From Nitrospirota bacterium (GTDB lineage Bacteria; JACPQY01), in the NCBI GenBank assembly GCA_016190245.1, contig JACPQY010000036.1, forward strand, positions 1 to 49,052: 49,052 bases of DNA. Reading direction: 5' to 3'. The position numbers and the translations under genes are program-made. Positions 1 to 11,000 of this stretch are shown piece after piece (position 1 is the first letter of the stretch; every line of letters starts with the position of its first letter). The notes under the pieces were generated by a model. It ran no database searches. It saw only the letters and a list, made by a program, of their open reading frames with translations, and had not been told where the DNA came from.

Positions 1-3000
1 GAAGTAGGTCAACCCCGTGTCCACCGTCTGATTCACCGCCGCGTCATACCTGACCGTTCCCACCGTGCCCGTCAGCGTCCCCGCCACGGCCGTGACCGTG
101 TTCGAGAGGATGAGGCTCCCCGCCCCCGTGAGCGTGATCGTCCCGCCCGTCCCGTCCCACGAGCCGTCTCCATTGACCGTCCCGGTGGTGAGCGTGATCG
201 TCCCGTCCACGTCCGCCGCGCCCTGAGCGGTCACGGTGCCCGACGCCACGTCCAGGTTCCCGCTCGAATCGAGCGTCAGGACGCCGCTGTCGGTCAGCGC
301 GAAGGTCAGGATGTCCACGTCCGTGTTGTTGGGACCGAACCCGTCGTCGTCAATCAGCATCCCCGCCACTGTCCGGCTGGAGTCCAGGTCCGGCTGATTG
401 GTGGTGAGGGTCTGGTCCGTGAAGCGGACCGTGTCGGACACCGCCGGCACACCGCTCGGGGCCCAGTTGGCCGCCGTGGCCCAGTTGGCGCTCGTGCCCC
501 CGATCCACTTCTTGTGCGTGTAGACCTCGACGTCGTCCACGAGCGTGGTGTTGGAATCGCTCGACCTGACGGAGGCCTCGAATGCGCCCATCTTGGCCGT
601 CCCGTTGTTTTGCATGGTCACACCCGTAACCTGCGACGCGTTGTTGAGGTAGACATCGAACGTGTCGGCATCCTCGTTCAGTTCGAGCCGCCAGCGGTAC
701 CATGTGTCGGCGGCATACGTGGTGGTCGTCACCCAGCCCGTGCCGTTATAGTATTGGATGTTGCCGGCGCCGCTGAACCTCACCTGGGCGCGATTGGATC
801 CCGCCCCCACGTCCGTCACGTAAAACTCGGTGGCATCGGTGGTGTTGCTCTTTCGAGCGAGCCACTCCACAACCATCTTGCCTGAGGTGACCGGGTTGAA
901 AGTGAAGTAGCCCCCCTCGTTGGCGAGGGACCTCGTGATGCTGCAGTATTCGTCTTCGTCAGCGGCCACGCCGCCGTTCTGGACGATCGCGACGGTCGGG
1001 CTGCCATTGGGGTACCACCGCACGGGGTTGGCCGCGCCGACCTGGCCGTGGAACGTATCGTCGAACAGGTTCGCCTTCGCGCCGAGTTGGATCCAGTTCA
1101 CCGTGCCGCCGTTGTCGCTGTCGTCGTCCTCGCCGGCCCAGTCGCCCGTGGCGTCCTCCATGGAAACGATGCCACTTGTGTTTGCGCGCACCGCGATATC
1201 CGCCGCGTGCGTGCCCCAGGAGGCTGGGAAGACGTGGCCGCCGAAGCTGGTCGTTTGGGCCGTGACGTCGAGCATGACGGAGGCCGCCGCCGAAGAGTCG
1301 AAGGTGCTCGACCACTCGACCTGGTCGAAGCGGCGGATCGTCACACCGGAGCCGATGACCACGCCGGAGGTGTTGACGCTGCGGATGTCGAGTTCGGCCA
1401 CGTCGAGAACCCCGCCGGTCAGCGAGACGGAATAGAAGTTGGTACCTTCCGTCCCCGAGGTCGTGATCTTCGGCACGGTGGCGACGTCGGCGATATTGAA
1501 CGTGCCTGACGTCATCGAGAGGGTTCCCGCGTTGGCGATCTTGAGCGTGGTTCCGGAGCCGGTCATGGTGAACTTGCCGCCGTTGATCGTGATGTTGCCC
1601 GCGGTAAGCGTGTAGGTGGCCGTGTCCAGCGTACCCCCCGTGACCGTGAGCGTGTCGGTGACGGTCACGTTCGAGGCCAGTGTGTCGGTCAGCGTCCCGT
1701 TGACCGTCAGGTCCCGGAAGTCGGTGTCCCCTGCGCCGGAGATCGTGACCGTCTGGGTCCCGCCGTCGAGTGTGACATTCACGCCGGCACTCGCGATGAA
1801 GTCGCCGTTGTTCGTGAAGTTGCCCGCGAGCGTGAGGTCCGACGTCGAGGCCGTGAACGAGGCATCTGAATCGTTGATGAGGAAGTTCCCGTTGATGTCG
1901 AGCACGGCGGCCTGCTGCGTGGCCGTCGTGGCGCCGGTGTTGTCAATCGTGAGGTTGTTGTACGAGATGGGTGTGACGTCGTTGATGAGAGTGAACACCG
2001 TTTCGCTGGCGGCCCCGGCGTAGACGACCGTGCCGCTGGCCGGCGTGAAGGTGCTGCCGAGCTCGGTGAGATCGTCCGCGAGGCCTCCCTCCAGTCTGAG
2101 CGTGCCGTTGTTGGAACCGCCGTCGTTGAAGGTCAGTGCAGCGTCGGGGTCAAGGAGATCCTGGACGACGAAGTTCGCGCCGCTTCCCACGATGAGTTGC
2201 CCCAGGACCAAGAGGCGGAACCCGCTGTTGTCGTAGACGGTCACGGTGGCCGAAGAGTTGGCGACGGTAAGCCGGTTGAAGTCCACGTCCGCGGCGCCCT
2301 CGATATCAATGACCTGGGCGGCCGTCCCGTCGAACTTGACGAGACACCCCGGCCCCGTGTCGAACCGGGCGCCATTGGCGATCGCCCAGTTGCCGCTGAC
2401 GAGGAACGTCGCGCCGATGTCCGTGGAAACAAGCCCCTCCCCCGCGGCGGAGACGCTGCTTCGGAAATCGACCTGGTTGAGATCGAGCGTGGCCGAGCCG
2501 ACGTCCAGTGAGCCGTTCGCGAGTTCGAGGACACCCGTCACCGTCACCGTGGTACCGTCGGTCACGGTCACGTTCACCAAGTTATCGCCCGCGGTGACGG
2601 TGAGGCCGGGGAAGGTGAGGCTCGCGTCGTTGAGGGTGCGGTTGGCCAGGGGCGTGACCTTGAGGGTGCCCGAGCCGGCCAGTGTGCCGGAGCCGGAGAC
2701 CAGCGTCCCGCTGCCGTCGCCGTCCACCGTCAGCGTGATCGTGTTGTTGATCGTGATCGTCCGGCCGGTGGCGATGTTCAGGAGGTCAATGGTCGTGTCC
2801 GCCGTCACCGTGGGGTCATCGAAGGACCCGACCGGGCTGGACGGGATGATCGCCTTGTCGCCCGCTCCCGGAGCGGTTCCGCCGGCCCAGTTGCTGCCCG
2901 TGCTCCACGTCACGCTGGAGTTGCCCTCCCAGATGATTCCGGTGGTGGTCCACGTCACCGTCCCGCCGTTGTCGTTGTCGTCGTCCTCGCCGCCCCAGTC

Positions 3001-4830
3001 GCCCGTGGCGTCCTGCATCGTGACCGTGCCGGAAGTGTTGGCGCGCACGTTGAAATCCTCGCCGGCGGCCGGCTGGTGCGTGCCCCACGAGGTGGGGAAC
3101 GTATGGCCGGAGAGGGTGGCCGTTTGGGCCGTGATGTCGAGCAGGATGGATGGCGAGCCGGTGGACTCGAACGTGCCGGCCCACGCGATGTTGTCGAACT
3201 TCGTGACCGTGACGCCCGAGCCGATGCGGACGCCCAGGGAGTTCACGCTCCGGATGTCCCACTGCGAGACGTCGAGGGTGCCGCCCGTGAAGTTGACATT
3301 GAAGAAGTTGGTACCTTCCACGCCGGACGTCGTGAGGCGCTGGATGGTGGGCACGCCGGTCACTTGGATGGTCCCTGAAGACATCTGGAGCGTCCCGCCG
3401 GATCCGATCTTGAGGATGCCCCCTGAGCCGCTCATCTTCAGAGTTCCGCCGTTGACCGTGGCGGTGGCGCCGACGGTAAGCGTGTAGGTGGAGACCTCCA
3501 AGGTGGCCGCCGAGACCTCGACGTTGTTGTTGGCCGTGAGGTTCCCTCCCAGGGTCTTGGTTCCGCTGCCCGCGACCCAGAGGTTGTAGTACGTCACGTT
3601 CGGATCGATCGTCTGCGACCCCGCGCCGCCGGGCATGTCGTACTTGACCGTCCCCGCCGTGCTCGTCAGCGTGGCCGCCACGGCGGTGACGAGGCTCGAG
3701 AGGGCGAGCGTTCCGGCGCCCGTGAACGTGACCGTTCCCCCCGTGCCGTCCCAGGTCCCGTCGCCGTTGACCGTGCCGGTGGAGACGGTGATCGTTCCGT
3801 TCATGTCCGCCGCCGCCGTAAGCGTGAGCGTGCCGCTGCCGACCGCGATCGTGCCTCCGGAATCATGGTCGAGCTTGCTCGCGGTCAGGGTGAACCCGTT
3901 TAAGCTGAGACTGACGCTGTTGGGGCCAAGGTTGTTGTCGTCGATCAGGAGATTGGCGATGTCCCGGCTCTGGTCGAGGACGGGTTGATTGGTCGTCAGG
4001 CTCTGGTCGGTGAAGCGGACCGAATCGGTGACGAGCGGCACGCCGTTCGGGGCCCAGTTGTCCGCCGTGGCCCAGTTGGTGGACGTCCCACCGATCCACT
4101 TCTTGTGCGTGTAGATCTCGAAGTTGTCCACGTAGGTGATGTTGCTGTCGTCTCCCTGGATGTTGAAGAGGAGCCGATCGAAGTTGTCGAGCGTGGCGTA
4201 GTTCTCCATCCGGACCGGGATCAGCGTGCAGAGGGTGTTGTCCACGTAGAGCGTGTAGGTGTCGGCGGCGTTGTTGACCTCGATCCGGAAACGGTACCAC
4301 GTGTCAACCGCCCAGTTGACCCCCGAGGAGGTCCAGAGCGAGGTGGCGTCGTCATAGTACTCGATATTCTGGGCCACGTTGCCCCTGAATCGGATCTTGA
4401 CGCGGACCTCGGCCGGGCCCCACCCGCCGGAGAGGAGCTGGAAGGCCGTGGTTTCCTGTGCGTTCTCCTGGCGCATGAGGAATTCGACCGCCCCGGGACC
4501 GGACACGGATGAGCCTCGCGCGAGGAGCTGGGCGTTGCCCGTGGAGGCCCGGTCGCAGCGCATGTACTTGGTCCCGTCCGGCGTGGCGAGCGTGTTCTGG
4601 ACGTCGAAGACGTCGCAGGCGGTACCCCCGTTCGTCCAACCCAGCGGGGCGGACCCGACGGTATCGAGCTCGTAGTGGTCGGTGACGATGTCGGCCATGG
4701 CATCGGCGGCCCGGGAGGGGTTCGGAACGGAGATGATCAGCAGGCCGATGAAGGAAGTGCAAAGTGCGACGTGCGAAGTGCGCCCATGCGCCGCGCCTGC
4801 ACGGCCGATGGAAGGAACAATAGTGCCCAC
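1..4830 (-). CDS. Giant secreted repeat protein, 3' part beyond left edge
   Basis: Reading the minus strand from 4830 gives one uninterrupted frame to base 1, at least 1,610 codons. The C-terminus lies outside the window. The start is uncertain: GTG at 4830 (or 4842) gives a basic N-region, then the hydrophobic stretch FIGLLIISV and a cleavable SRA-A site, so a secreted protein is likely; ATG at 4698 would lose this signal. Seen after it: a jellyroll/concanavalin-like domain (about residues 45-235), then KKWIGG and an NWAPNGVP-type motif leading into long Thr/Gly/Asn-rich beta-strand repeats (beta-helix-like), with acidic loops GEDDDNDNGG that could bind calcium. A second jellyroll-KKWIGG block starts near 1060; the two KKWIGG points lie 3,591 nt (1,197 codons) apart. 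No catalytic motif was recognised. It is inferred to be a surface or matrix protein. A sigma-54-like promoter sits just upstream (4860-4875). Confidence 0.8.
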   Translation of the reverse strand, partial: MGTIVPSIGRAGAAHGRTSHVALCTSFIGLLIISVPNPSRAADAMADIVTDHYELDTVGSAPLGWTNGGTACDVFDVQNTLATPDGTKYMRCDRASTGNAQLLARGSSVSGPGAVEFLMRQENAQETTAFQLLSGGWGPAEVRVKIRFRGNVAQNIEYYDDATSLWTSSGVNWAVDTWYRFRIEVNNAADTYTLYVDNTLCTLIPVRMENYATLDNFDRLLFNIQGDDSNITYVDNFEIYTHKKWIGGTSTNWATADNWAPNGVPLVTDSVRFTDQSLTTNQPVLDQSRDIANLLIDDNNLGPNSVSLSLNGFTLTASKLDHDSGGTIAVGSGTLTLTAAADMNGTITVSTGTVNGDGTWDGTGGTVTFTGAGTLALSSLVTAVAATLTSTAGTVKYDMPGGAGSQTIDPNVTYYNLWVAGSGTKTLGGNLTANNNVEVSAATLEVSTYTLTVGATATVNGGTLKMSGSGGILKIGSGGTLQMSSGTIQVTGVPTIQRLTTSGVEGTNFFNVNFTGGTLDVSQWDIRSVNSLGVRIGSGVTVTKFDNIAWAGTFESTGSPSILLDITAQTATLSGHTFPTSWGTHQPAAGEDFNVRANTSGTVTMQDATGDWGGEDDDNDNGGTVTWTTTGIIWEGNSSVTWSTGSNWAGGTAPGAGDKAIIPSSPVGSFDDPTVTADTTIDLLNIATGRTITINNTITLTVDGDGSGTLVSGSGTLAGSGTLKVTPLANRTLNDASLTFPGLTVTAGDNLVNVTVTDGTTVTVTGVLELANGSLDVGSATLDLNQVDFRSSVSAAGEGLVSTDIGATFLVSGNWAIANGARFDTGPGCLVKFDGTAAQVIDIEGAADVDFNRLTVANSSATVTVYDNSGFRLLVLGQLIVGSGANFVVQDLLDPDAALTFNDGGSNNGTLRLEGGLADDLTELGSTFTPASGTVVYAGAASETVFTLINDVTPISYNNLTIDNTGATTATQQAAVLDINGNFLINDSDASFTASTSDLTLAGNFTNNGDFIASAGVNVTLDGGTQTVTISGAGDTDFRDLTVNGTLTDTLASNVTVTDTLTVTGGTLDTATYTLTAGNITINGGKFTMTGSGTTLKIANAGTLSMTSGTFNIADVATVPKITTSGTEGTNFYSVSLTGGVLDVAELDIRSVNTSGVVIGSGVTIRRFDQVEWSSTFDSSAAASVMLDVTAQTTSFGGHVFPASWGTHAADIAVRANTSGIVSMEDATGDWAGEDDDSDNGGTVNWIQLGAKANLFDDTFHGQVGAANPVRWYPNGSPTVAIVQNGGVAADEDEYCSITRSLANEGGYFTFNPVTSGKMVVEWLARKSNTTDATEFYVTDVGAGSNRAQVRFSGAGNIQYYNGTGWVTTTTYAADTWYRWRLELNEDADTFDVYLNNASQVTGVTMQNNGTAKMGAFEASVRSSDSNTTLVDDVEVYTHKKWIGGTSANWATAANWAPSGVPAVSDTVRFTDQTLTTNQPDLDSSRTVAGMLIDDDGFGPNNTDVDILTFALTDSGVLTLDSSGNLDVASGTVTAQGAADVDGTITLTTGTVNGDGSWDGTGGTITLTGAGSLILSNTVTAVAGTLTGTVGTVRYDAAVNQTVDTGLTYF
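500..4110 (-). repeat. Large internal repeat of the left giant gene (period 3,591 nt)
   Basis: The segment coding KKWIGG and the following NWAP.GVP motif occurs near 4093 and again near 502, nearly identical at the DNA level and exactly 1,197 codons apart. A shorter internal duplication also exists: the stretch coding RANTSG, DATGDW and the acidic GEDDD loop is found near 2980-3050 and again near 1115-1190. The gene therefore appears to grow by duplication of whole jellyroll plus beta-helix blocks. Confidence 0.7.
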
Positions 4831-4859
4831 GCTATACCACACCCTGCCGACTGGGATTG

Positions 4860-4875
4860 AGCAACTTTCGTGCCG
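4860..4875 (-). promoter_or_regulatory. Sigma-54 (-24/-12) promoter-like site
   Basis: The minus strand reads CGGCACGAAAGTTGCT. This matches the -24/-12 consensus TGGCACGNNNNTTGCW except for the first T. The predicted transcript would start near 4849, some 20 nt before the GTG at 4830. An 18-nt palindrome at 4985-5002 lies 110 bp further upstream, a typical enhancer distance. Confidence 0.65.
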
Positions 4876-4984
4876 TGTAGCGGTGGAGATCCTCGACAAC
4901 GCCTCGTAACTTATGACAAAAATAAACCTTCAACTACCCTCGACCTCAACAGGCTACAAGAAATGAGAAAAAGTGCGTCAAGTG

Positions 4985-5002
4985 TGTCAGGAGTTGCGAC
5001 AG
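4985..5002. promoter_or_regulatory. Putative enhancer site 1, TGTCA-N8-GACAG
   Basis: TGTCAGGAGTTGCGACAG, an interrupted palindrome (TGTC-N9-GACA). The same pattern occurs at 19510-19527 and 23398-23415, each about 100-111 bp upstream of a -24/-12 promoter-like sequence. It is inferred to be the binding site of a sigma-54 activator; no activator gene is in the window. Confidence 0.6.
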
Positions 5003-5009
5003 CACGTTG

Positions 5010-5096
5010 GAAAAGGGGACATTCCTATTTTCCATGAGCTTCTTCCACCCACCCGCCACCCCCGGGCAGCGCGGAAAATAGGAATGTCCCCTTTTC
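5010..5096. repeat. 24-bp perfect inverted repeat (GGGGACATTCC family)
   Basis: The arms are 5010-5033 and 5073-5096, perfectly complementary, with a 39-nt spacer; the core is GGGGACATTCCTATTTT. The element ends 2 nt before the stop codon of the 4,704-aa gene. I recall similar GGGGACATTCC palindromes around Y1/REP-associated transposase genes of deltaproteobacteria; no transposase is present here, so this would be a non-autonomous copy. On the minus strand it could also act as a transcription terminator, ending in CTTTTCC. Confidence 0.75.
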
Positions 5097-5098
5097 GC

Positions 5099-8000
5099 TC
5101 ACGGCGTCGGATCCGTCTCCTTGTTCAGGAAATACAGTCCGCCGTTGCTTGTCCCGATCATGAACTTCTGCTGGTTCGAGTTGTAGCCGACCTGACCGAT
5201 GGCCACCCCGGAACCGAAGTCGTACGTCAGGAAAAGGTTCGCCGCGCTCTCGTCGATGTAATACAACTTGCCGTTGGCGTTCCCCACCACCATCACGCCG
5301 GAGAGCATCAAACCGCCGTTCGTGAACGCCGCCGTCGAGCCGCCGGGGCGGAACGGATAGCCCGACTGCGGCGTTCCTGAACTGCTCAACACGTAGAAGT
5401 GGCCGTCGGAATCTCCGTATTCCACCTTCCACGTGGAGTACGTCACATACGGCGCCGCCGTGATCTTGTACAGGCAGTTGTCCAGGTCCCCCACGGTGTG
5501 ATTCGTCGTGTCCCGATACGGATAACCGCTCAGGTTCGGCAAGCCGACCGTCCCGTTGTCCACTCCGTGCATCCGACCTCCATCGTCGCCGCCGTACACC
5601 TTGTTGCTCATGAGGGTCAAGGTCGAGTTCACGTGTTGCACGGGCGTCGTGTTGTCCGAGTCCACGCTCCCCGATCCGGTCGTGTCTACGCGATAGAGAT
5701 GCGCCCCGCCCCCGCATGCCCCCGCTGCCTTCGAGCCCGCATACAGGTACACCGTCCCTGAAATGTTCCTCCACGAAGGCGCCGTCTGCACCCTCGAAGC
5801 GGCCCCTACATCCTTGGCCGGCGCGTCGGGCGTCGTGTCCGTGTCCGCGATCTGGACCCCGAAGATCCTGGCCCCGTCCGCCGCGTTCTCGCCGCCGAAA
5901 TAGAGGTTGTTCAAGTCGTAGATCAGGGGCGAGGTGATCTCGTCCACGTTCGCGTGCGAGTAGGCCGCCTGCCACGGGCATCCCGCCTTGGGGAGCTGGA
6001 GAGCCGTTCCGGTATCCACGAGAAGGAAGATCTTGGCCACGCTCCCGGGATCGGCCTTCCCCGTGGGCACGTAGAGGACGTGCAGGCTGTCCGTCGAGTC
6101 GCCGTCGTTGTTCATGTCGCAGGGTCCGAAGACCGTCTCGCTCTTCGTGTCCCAGATCGGCGTGCCCAGGATGTTGCCGTTCGCCTCGGCGATGTCGTAG
6201 GTGTAAAGGGGATTGCCCGCCGTGTCCCTTACATAGATCCTGTCCACCGTGCCGGCCCCGCCCGTGTCCGTGAACGCGACGTAGACGGCGTACTGGGCGT
6301 AGGTGGTCCAGTCGAACGCGAGCGTCGGGAAGCCGGCGATGGTTCCGGACGTGTCCGACGAGCAGCTCCACATCCAGTTCAGGATGGCCGTGTTGACTTC
6401 GCTTTCGTAGGCCGCGCCCGCGCCCGGACCGCTCGTGCCCACGCCCCGGTTTTCGGCGCAGCCGACCAGATCGCTCCCGCCGTTCGTGTCCTGGAGACGG
6501 ATGTTGTACTGAGAGCCGCCGACGGTGTCGAAGTAGCCGCCGCGGACGGAGACGGTCCCGCTCGCCCGCGCGATGGAGAGGAATCGGGCGCCGACGCCGG
6601 AATCGATGTTGGTGAACCTGATCCCGGCCAAGTCCGTGATGGTGGCGGTAGAGGAAACGTCCAGGCCCTGGAGGTCGCCGTAGCTGAACTGGAGTTTGGT
6701 GATGTTGACCGTGCCGGTGAGTGTCACATCAATCGTGCCCGAGCCGCCGTTGCGCGTGAGCGTGGGGCCGGATCCGCTCCCCGAGGAGTTGAAGGTTCCG
6801 TTGATCGTGAGCGACTTTCCTCCCGCGAGCTGGAACGCGCCGGTGGAGGCCAGTTCGAGCGTCCCGCCGCTCTCCACGGTGGCGTTCTGGAGGGCCACGA
6901 GAACGGCGCTCGTGTTGTTGACGCGCAGGGTGCCGCCGCTGCGGACGGTGAGCGTATCGTTCACGGTGAGCGTGTTGCTCGCCAGGATGTCGAGGGCGAA
7001 TCCGCCGTCAATGATGAGCTTCTTGCAGGCGCCCGCCGCCGCGTCCATCGTGATGGCCGCGCCCTGGACCACGACGTTCTCGCTGCCCGTCGGCACGCCG
7101 GATGGCGTCCAGTTGCCGCCGGTATTCCAGGCACCCGAACTGATCTTCTTGAAGTTCGTGGCCGAGGGATAGACCGTGTACGTCAGACCGGAGGTGGATC
7201 CGTTGTTGGTGATGCGGAAGCGATACTCCTGCCCGTCCGTGGCGGTCGCATCGGCCTGGACGCGGAACCACAGCTCGGTCGTGGTCGGATTGCCGGCGGC
7301 CGTGTAGGCCGTGTCGGTGTCGCTGTTCCAGTACTCGCCGTTCACCCAAGGGTTGCCGCCGCTCGTGCCCCTCTCGCCCGAGGTGACGCTCGCGCCGTTC
7401 GCCTTCGCGTAGGTCCCCGTCGGCGCCATCTTCCAATCGGTCGAGGTGTTGGTGATCGAGGTCCACGGACCGGGGCTGCCGTTGGGATCTTTCTGGTACT
7501 GGAGAACCCAGGTGTAGTTCGAGTTCGGATCGCTGTGGTCAATCCGCACGGCGACGACGTACTTGTTCCCCGGGGTGAAGTAGAACTCCCCGTTGTCGCC
7601 CTTCCACGTGAGCGAGGCGGCATCGTCCGCCACGTCGAAGGCGCCCTGGGCATTCCCGGCGCTCTGCACGGCCAGCTCGATCGTCACCGTGTACGTGTTG
7701 AGGACCTGCGGATTGGCCCCCGAGGCGTCCACCTCCACCGCGCGCAGGTAGTAGTTGCCGATCGCAGTGGGCTTGATGGTGAAGTCCTCCTCGTAGAGCG
7801 TGTCCGCGCTCTTGTTCTGCGCGGCCGGCTGGTCGTTGTCCTCGTGGTACACCCCGCCCGTCGGGCTGCCGGAAAGCGCAAGCGCGGTGACGGGCGAATC
7901 GCCGTCAAGGTGGCCGTCATTGTAGTCCGTGTCGTTCCACCCCCGGATGGTTGCGCTCGCGCCGGTGATCAGCGTCGGCGCGGGGAAGAGCGACGACGTG

Positions 8001-11000
8001 TCGAACTGGAGAGCGAGGTTGTGGCCGGTCCAACTCAGGTGCTTCGACTTGATGCCCACCCGCACGCGAACGAGGTCGTTGGGCGACACAATAGCCTGCG
8101 TGTTCTCCGGTTCGAGGGCGATCTCCGTCTTGTCCGCCCACCGGTAGGCCACCTGCTCCTTCACGCGCTGGGCGGCCTCCGGGTAGACGGTGTAGACGAA
8201 GGACCCGTTGGCGCCGTTGTCCGTGATCCGGAACCGGTAGCGATTGAGGGCGGACGACCCCTGCGGCTGGACGGAGTACCACAGCTCCGTGAACTCGCCC
8301 GCTCCAAGCGTGAACGAGGAGACAATGCCGTCCTCGCAGTAGACGCCGTTGACGCCCGTGCCTGTCCCGGTGCCCGTGACGAAGCTCCCCGTCGAGACCG
8401 AGGCGTTGTCCGCCCCGTACGCTCCATCCACCGCCCGCCAATCGGTCGAGGTGGTCGTGACGGCCGTCCAGGGTCCCGGCGATCCCGTCGGGTCCTTCTG
8501 GTACTCGAGGCGCCAACTGAAGGTGGACGGGCTCGCGCCGGTATTCTCCATCCTGACGGCCGCGATGTACGTCGTGCTCGTCGTGAACTCCTTGATCGTG
8601 TTCGAGGGACCGCTCCAGTCGGGCGAGGCCACGTTCTGCGCCCACTCGTAGGCGGCCAAGCTGACGTTCGGGACGGTGGCGGAGAAGGAAATGGCCTGGG
8701 TGTACGTGTCGAGCAGGCCGACGTAGGCTCCCGTGTTGTCCACCTCGACCACACGCAGGTAGTACGTGCCGGAGGCCCCGATCTCCACGGTGAAGTCCTC
8801 TTCGTAGAGGATGTCCAGGCTCTTGTTCTGCGAACTCACCACGTTCGATTCGTGGTAGCGGCCGGCGGTGGGCGTGCCGGAGAGGAGGGTCCCCGAGAGC
8901 GCGTCGTTGTTGAGATGGTCGGCGTCGTCCCAATACTTGATCGGCGTGGAGGAGGTCGTGATCAGGTAGGTGGAGGGCGCGCCGTTCGCATTGGCGAAGC
9001 TCGAGACCGTGTCGTATTGCAGCGCAAGATAGTGCCCGTTCCAGGGCGAGTTGTTCGACTTGATCCCCGTGCGGAGATGGAGCTGCTGGTTGACGGCGGC
9101 GGTGTAGGCGTTGTTCTCGAGCGCAAGTTGGTTCTCGGCCCCGTCCGCCCAGCGGAAGGAGACCTGCTCGTGGGTGGTGTCCTTCGCCTGCGCCAGGATC
9201 GTGTACGAGATTCCGGCGGTGGAGCCGGAGTTCGTGATCCTGAAGCTGTACGCCTTGCCGGAAGCCGCCGACTGAGGCTGGATCTCGTAGCGCAACTCCG
9301 TCTGATTGCCCGCGCCCAAGGAATACGTGCCCTGCGCTCCCGTCTCGCTGTAGCGGCCGTTCGCGGCCGTCCCCGCGCCGGCGTTGGTGACGAAGTTACC
9401 GGTGGTGATGGCAGTTCCGTCCTGGACGGTGTTGACCACGGCCTTCCAGTCCACGGATCCGGTCGTGAGGTCCGTCCACGGTCCCGGCGTTCCCGTCGTC
9501 CGCTGATATTGGAGACGCCAGTCGTAGTTGTTGGGGACGGCGCCCGTATTCGAGACTCGAACGGCCAGCGTGTAGGTCGTGCCCGGCGTGATCTCGATGA
9601 CCGAGTCCGCAGTCCCGAACCCCGTGCCGGCGGTCAACTCGCCTGCCCCCCAGTTGAACGAGTCCTGGCTGGTCGCCGGATTGTTTCCGGTGAGCGAGAT
9701 CGTCTGAAGGTAATTGTTCAAGACTTTGAGGAAAACCCCCGAAGAATCGGTCTCCACCACCCTCAGATAGTACGTGCCCGTGGAGGTGACCTTGACGGTG
9801 AAATCCTCTTCGTAGAGCGTGTCCGCGTTGGCCGTTTGGCCCGGCGGGACACCGTCCTCGTGATATTTCCCGGCCGTAGGACTGGAGGACAGGATCGAGC
9901 CCGTCACTGCGTCGCCTTTCAGATGGTCCGTGTCGTTCCAATACTGGATGTTGCTCGATGAGGTGGTGACGAGCGTGGGGGCGGCGAAGTTGATGTCCGT
10001 GTCGTACTGGAGGCTGAGGTAGTGCGTGCTCCACGTGAGGTGCTTGCCCTTGAGGCCGGTTCGGAGGTGGACGGTATCGTTCACGTTGGCGTTGAACGAG
10101 GAGTTCTCCGTGGCCAGCGCCGCCTCGGCGGCATCGGCCCAACGGAAAGAGACCTGCTGGGTGACGAGTTGGGCGGCCTCGGGGGACTGGTTGTACGCGA
10201 AGGGACCGGTCGCTCCGTTGTCCGTGAGGCGGAACTTGTAGCGGTTGAGGGCCGCGCTGCTCAACGGCTGAATGGAGAACCAGAGCTCCGAGTACTCGTT
10301 CGAGTTGAGCGTGAAGGACGACACGATCCCGTCCTCGGAATACATGCCGCTCACGCCCGTCCCCGTTTCCGAGCCGGTCGAGAAGCTCCCGGTCGCCACG
10401 TTGGTGTTGTCAAGCCCATAGACGCCGTCCACGGCGCGCCAGTCGTTCGAGCTGGTCGTGATGTTGGTCCACGCGCCCGGGCTCCCCGTCGGATCCTTTT
10501 GATATTGGAGCCGCCAGTTGAGCGTCGCCGGCGAACCGCCCGTGTTCTTGGCCCGCACGGCCAGGATGTACGTGGTCGAGGTGGCGAACGAGAGCATCGT
10601 ATTGGCCGTCTGCCAGGCCGGGCTCGCCTGGTTGGGGGACCAGTTGTAGCCGTTCTGCCCCACCGAGGGGACCGTGGCCGTCACGGCGATCACCGGGCTC
10701 GAATACGTGTCGAGCACCGCCGGCGATCCGCCGTTGTAATCCACCGCGCGCAGATAGTAGGTGCCCGTGGCCGTGATCGTGACGGTGAAATCCTCCTCGT
10801 AGAGCGTGTCGAGCGTCTTGCTCTGGGTCACGGATTGATTCTCGACCTCGTGGTAAAGCCCCGCCGTCGGACTGCCCGTCAGGATCGTGGCCGCCACGTT
10901 CGTGCCTTCCACCCTGTCGGAGTCGTCCCACATCTGGACATTGGCGGTGGCCGTGGTCACGTTGACGGGCGACGGGAAGGCGCTGTTCGTGTCGTACTGG

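Noticed and set aside
2246-3487. 413-codon plus-strand frame
   Set aside because: Complement of the left giant gene, whose minus-strand frame gives coherent beta-repeat sequence.
5954-9961. 1,335-codon open frame on the plus strand
   Set aside because: Antisense of the repeat part of the giant gene; Arg/Gly/Val/Asp-rich, no domain, typical of GC-rich shadow frames.
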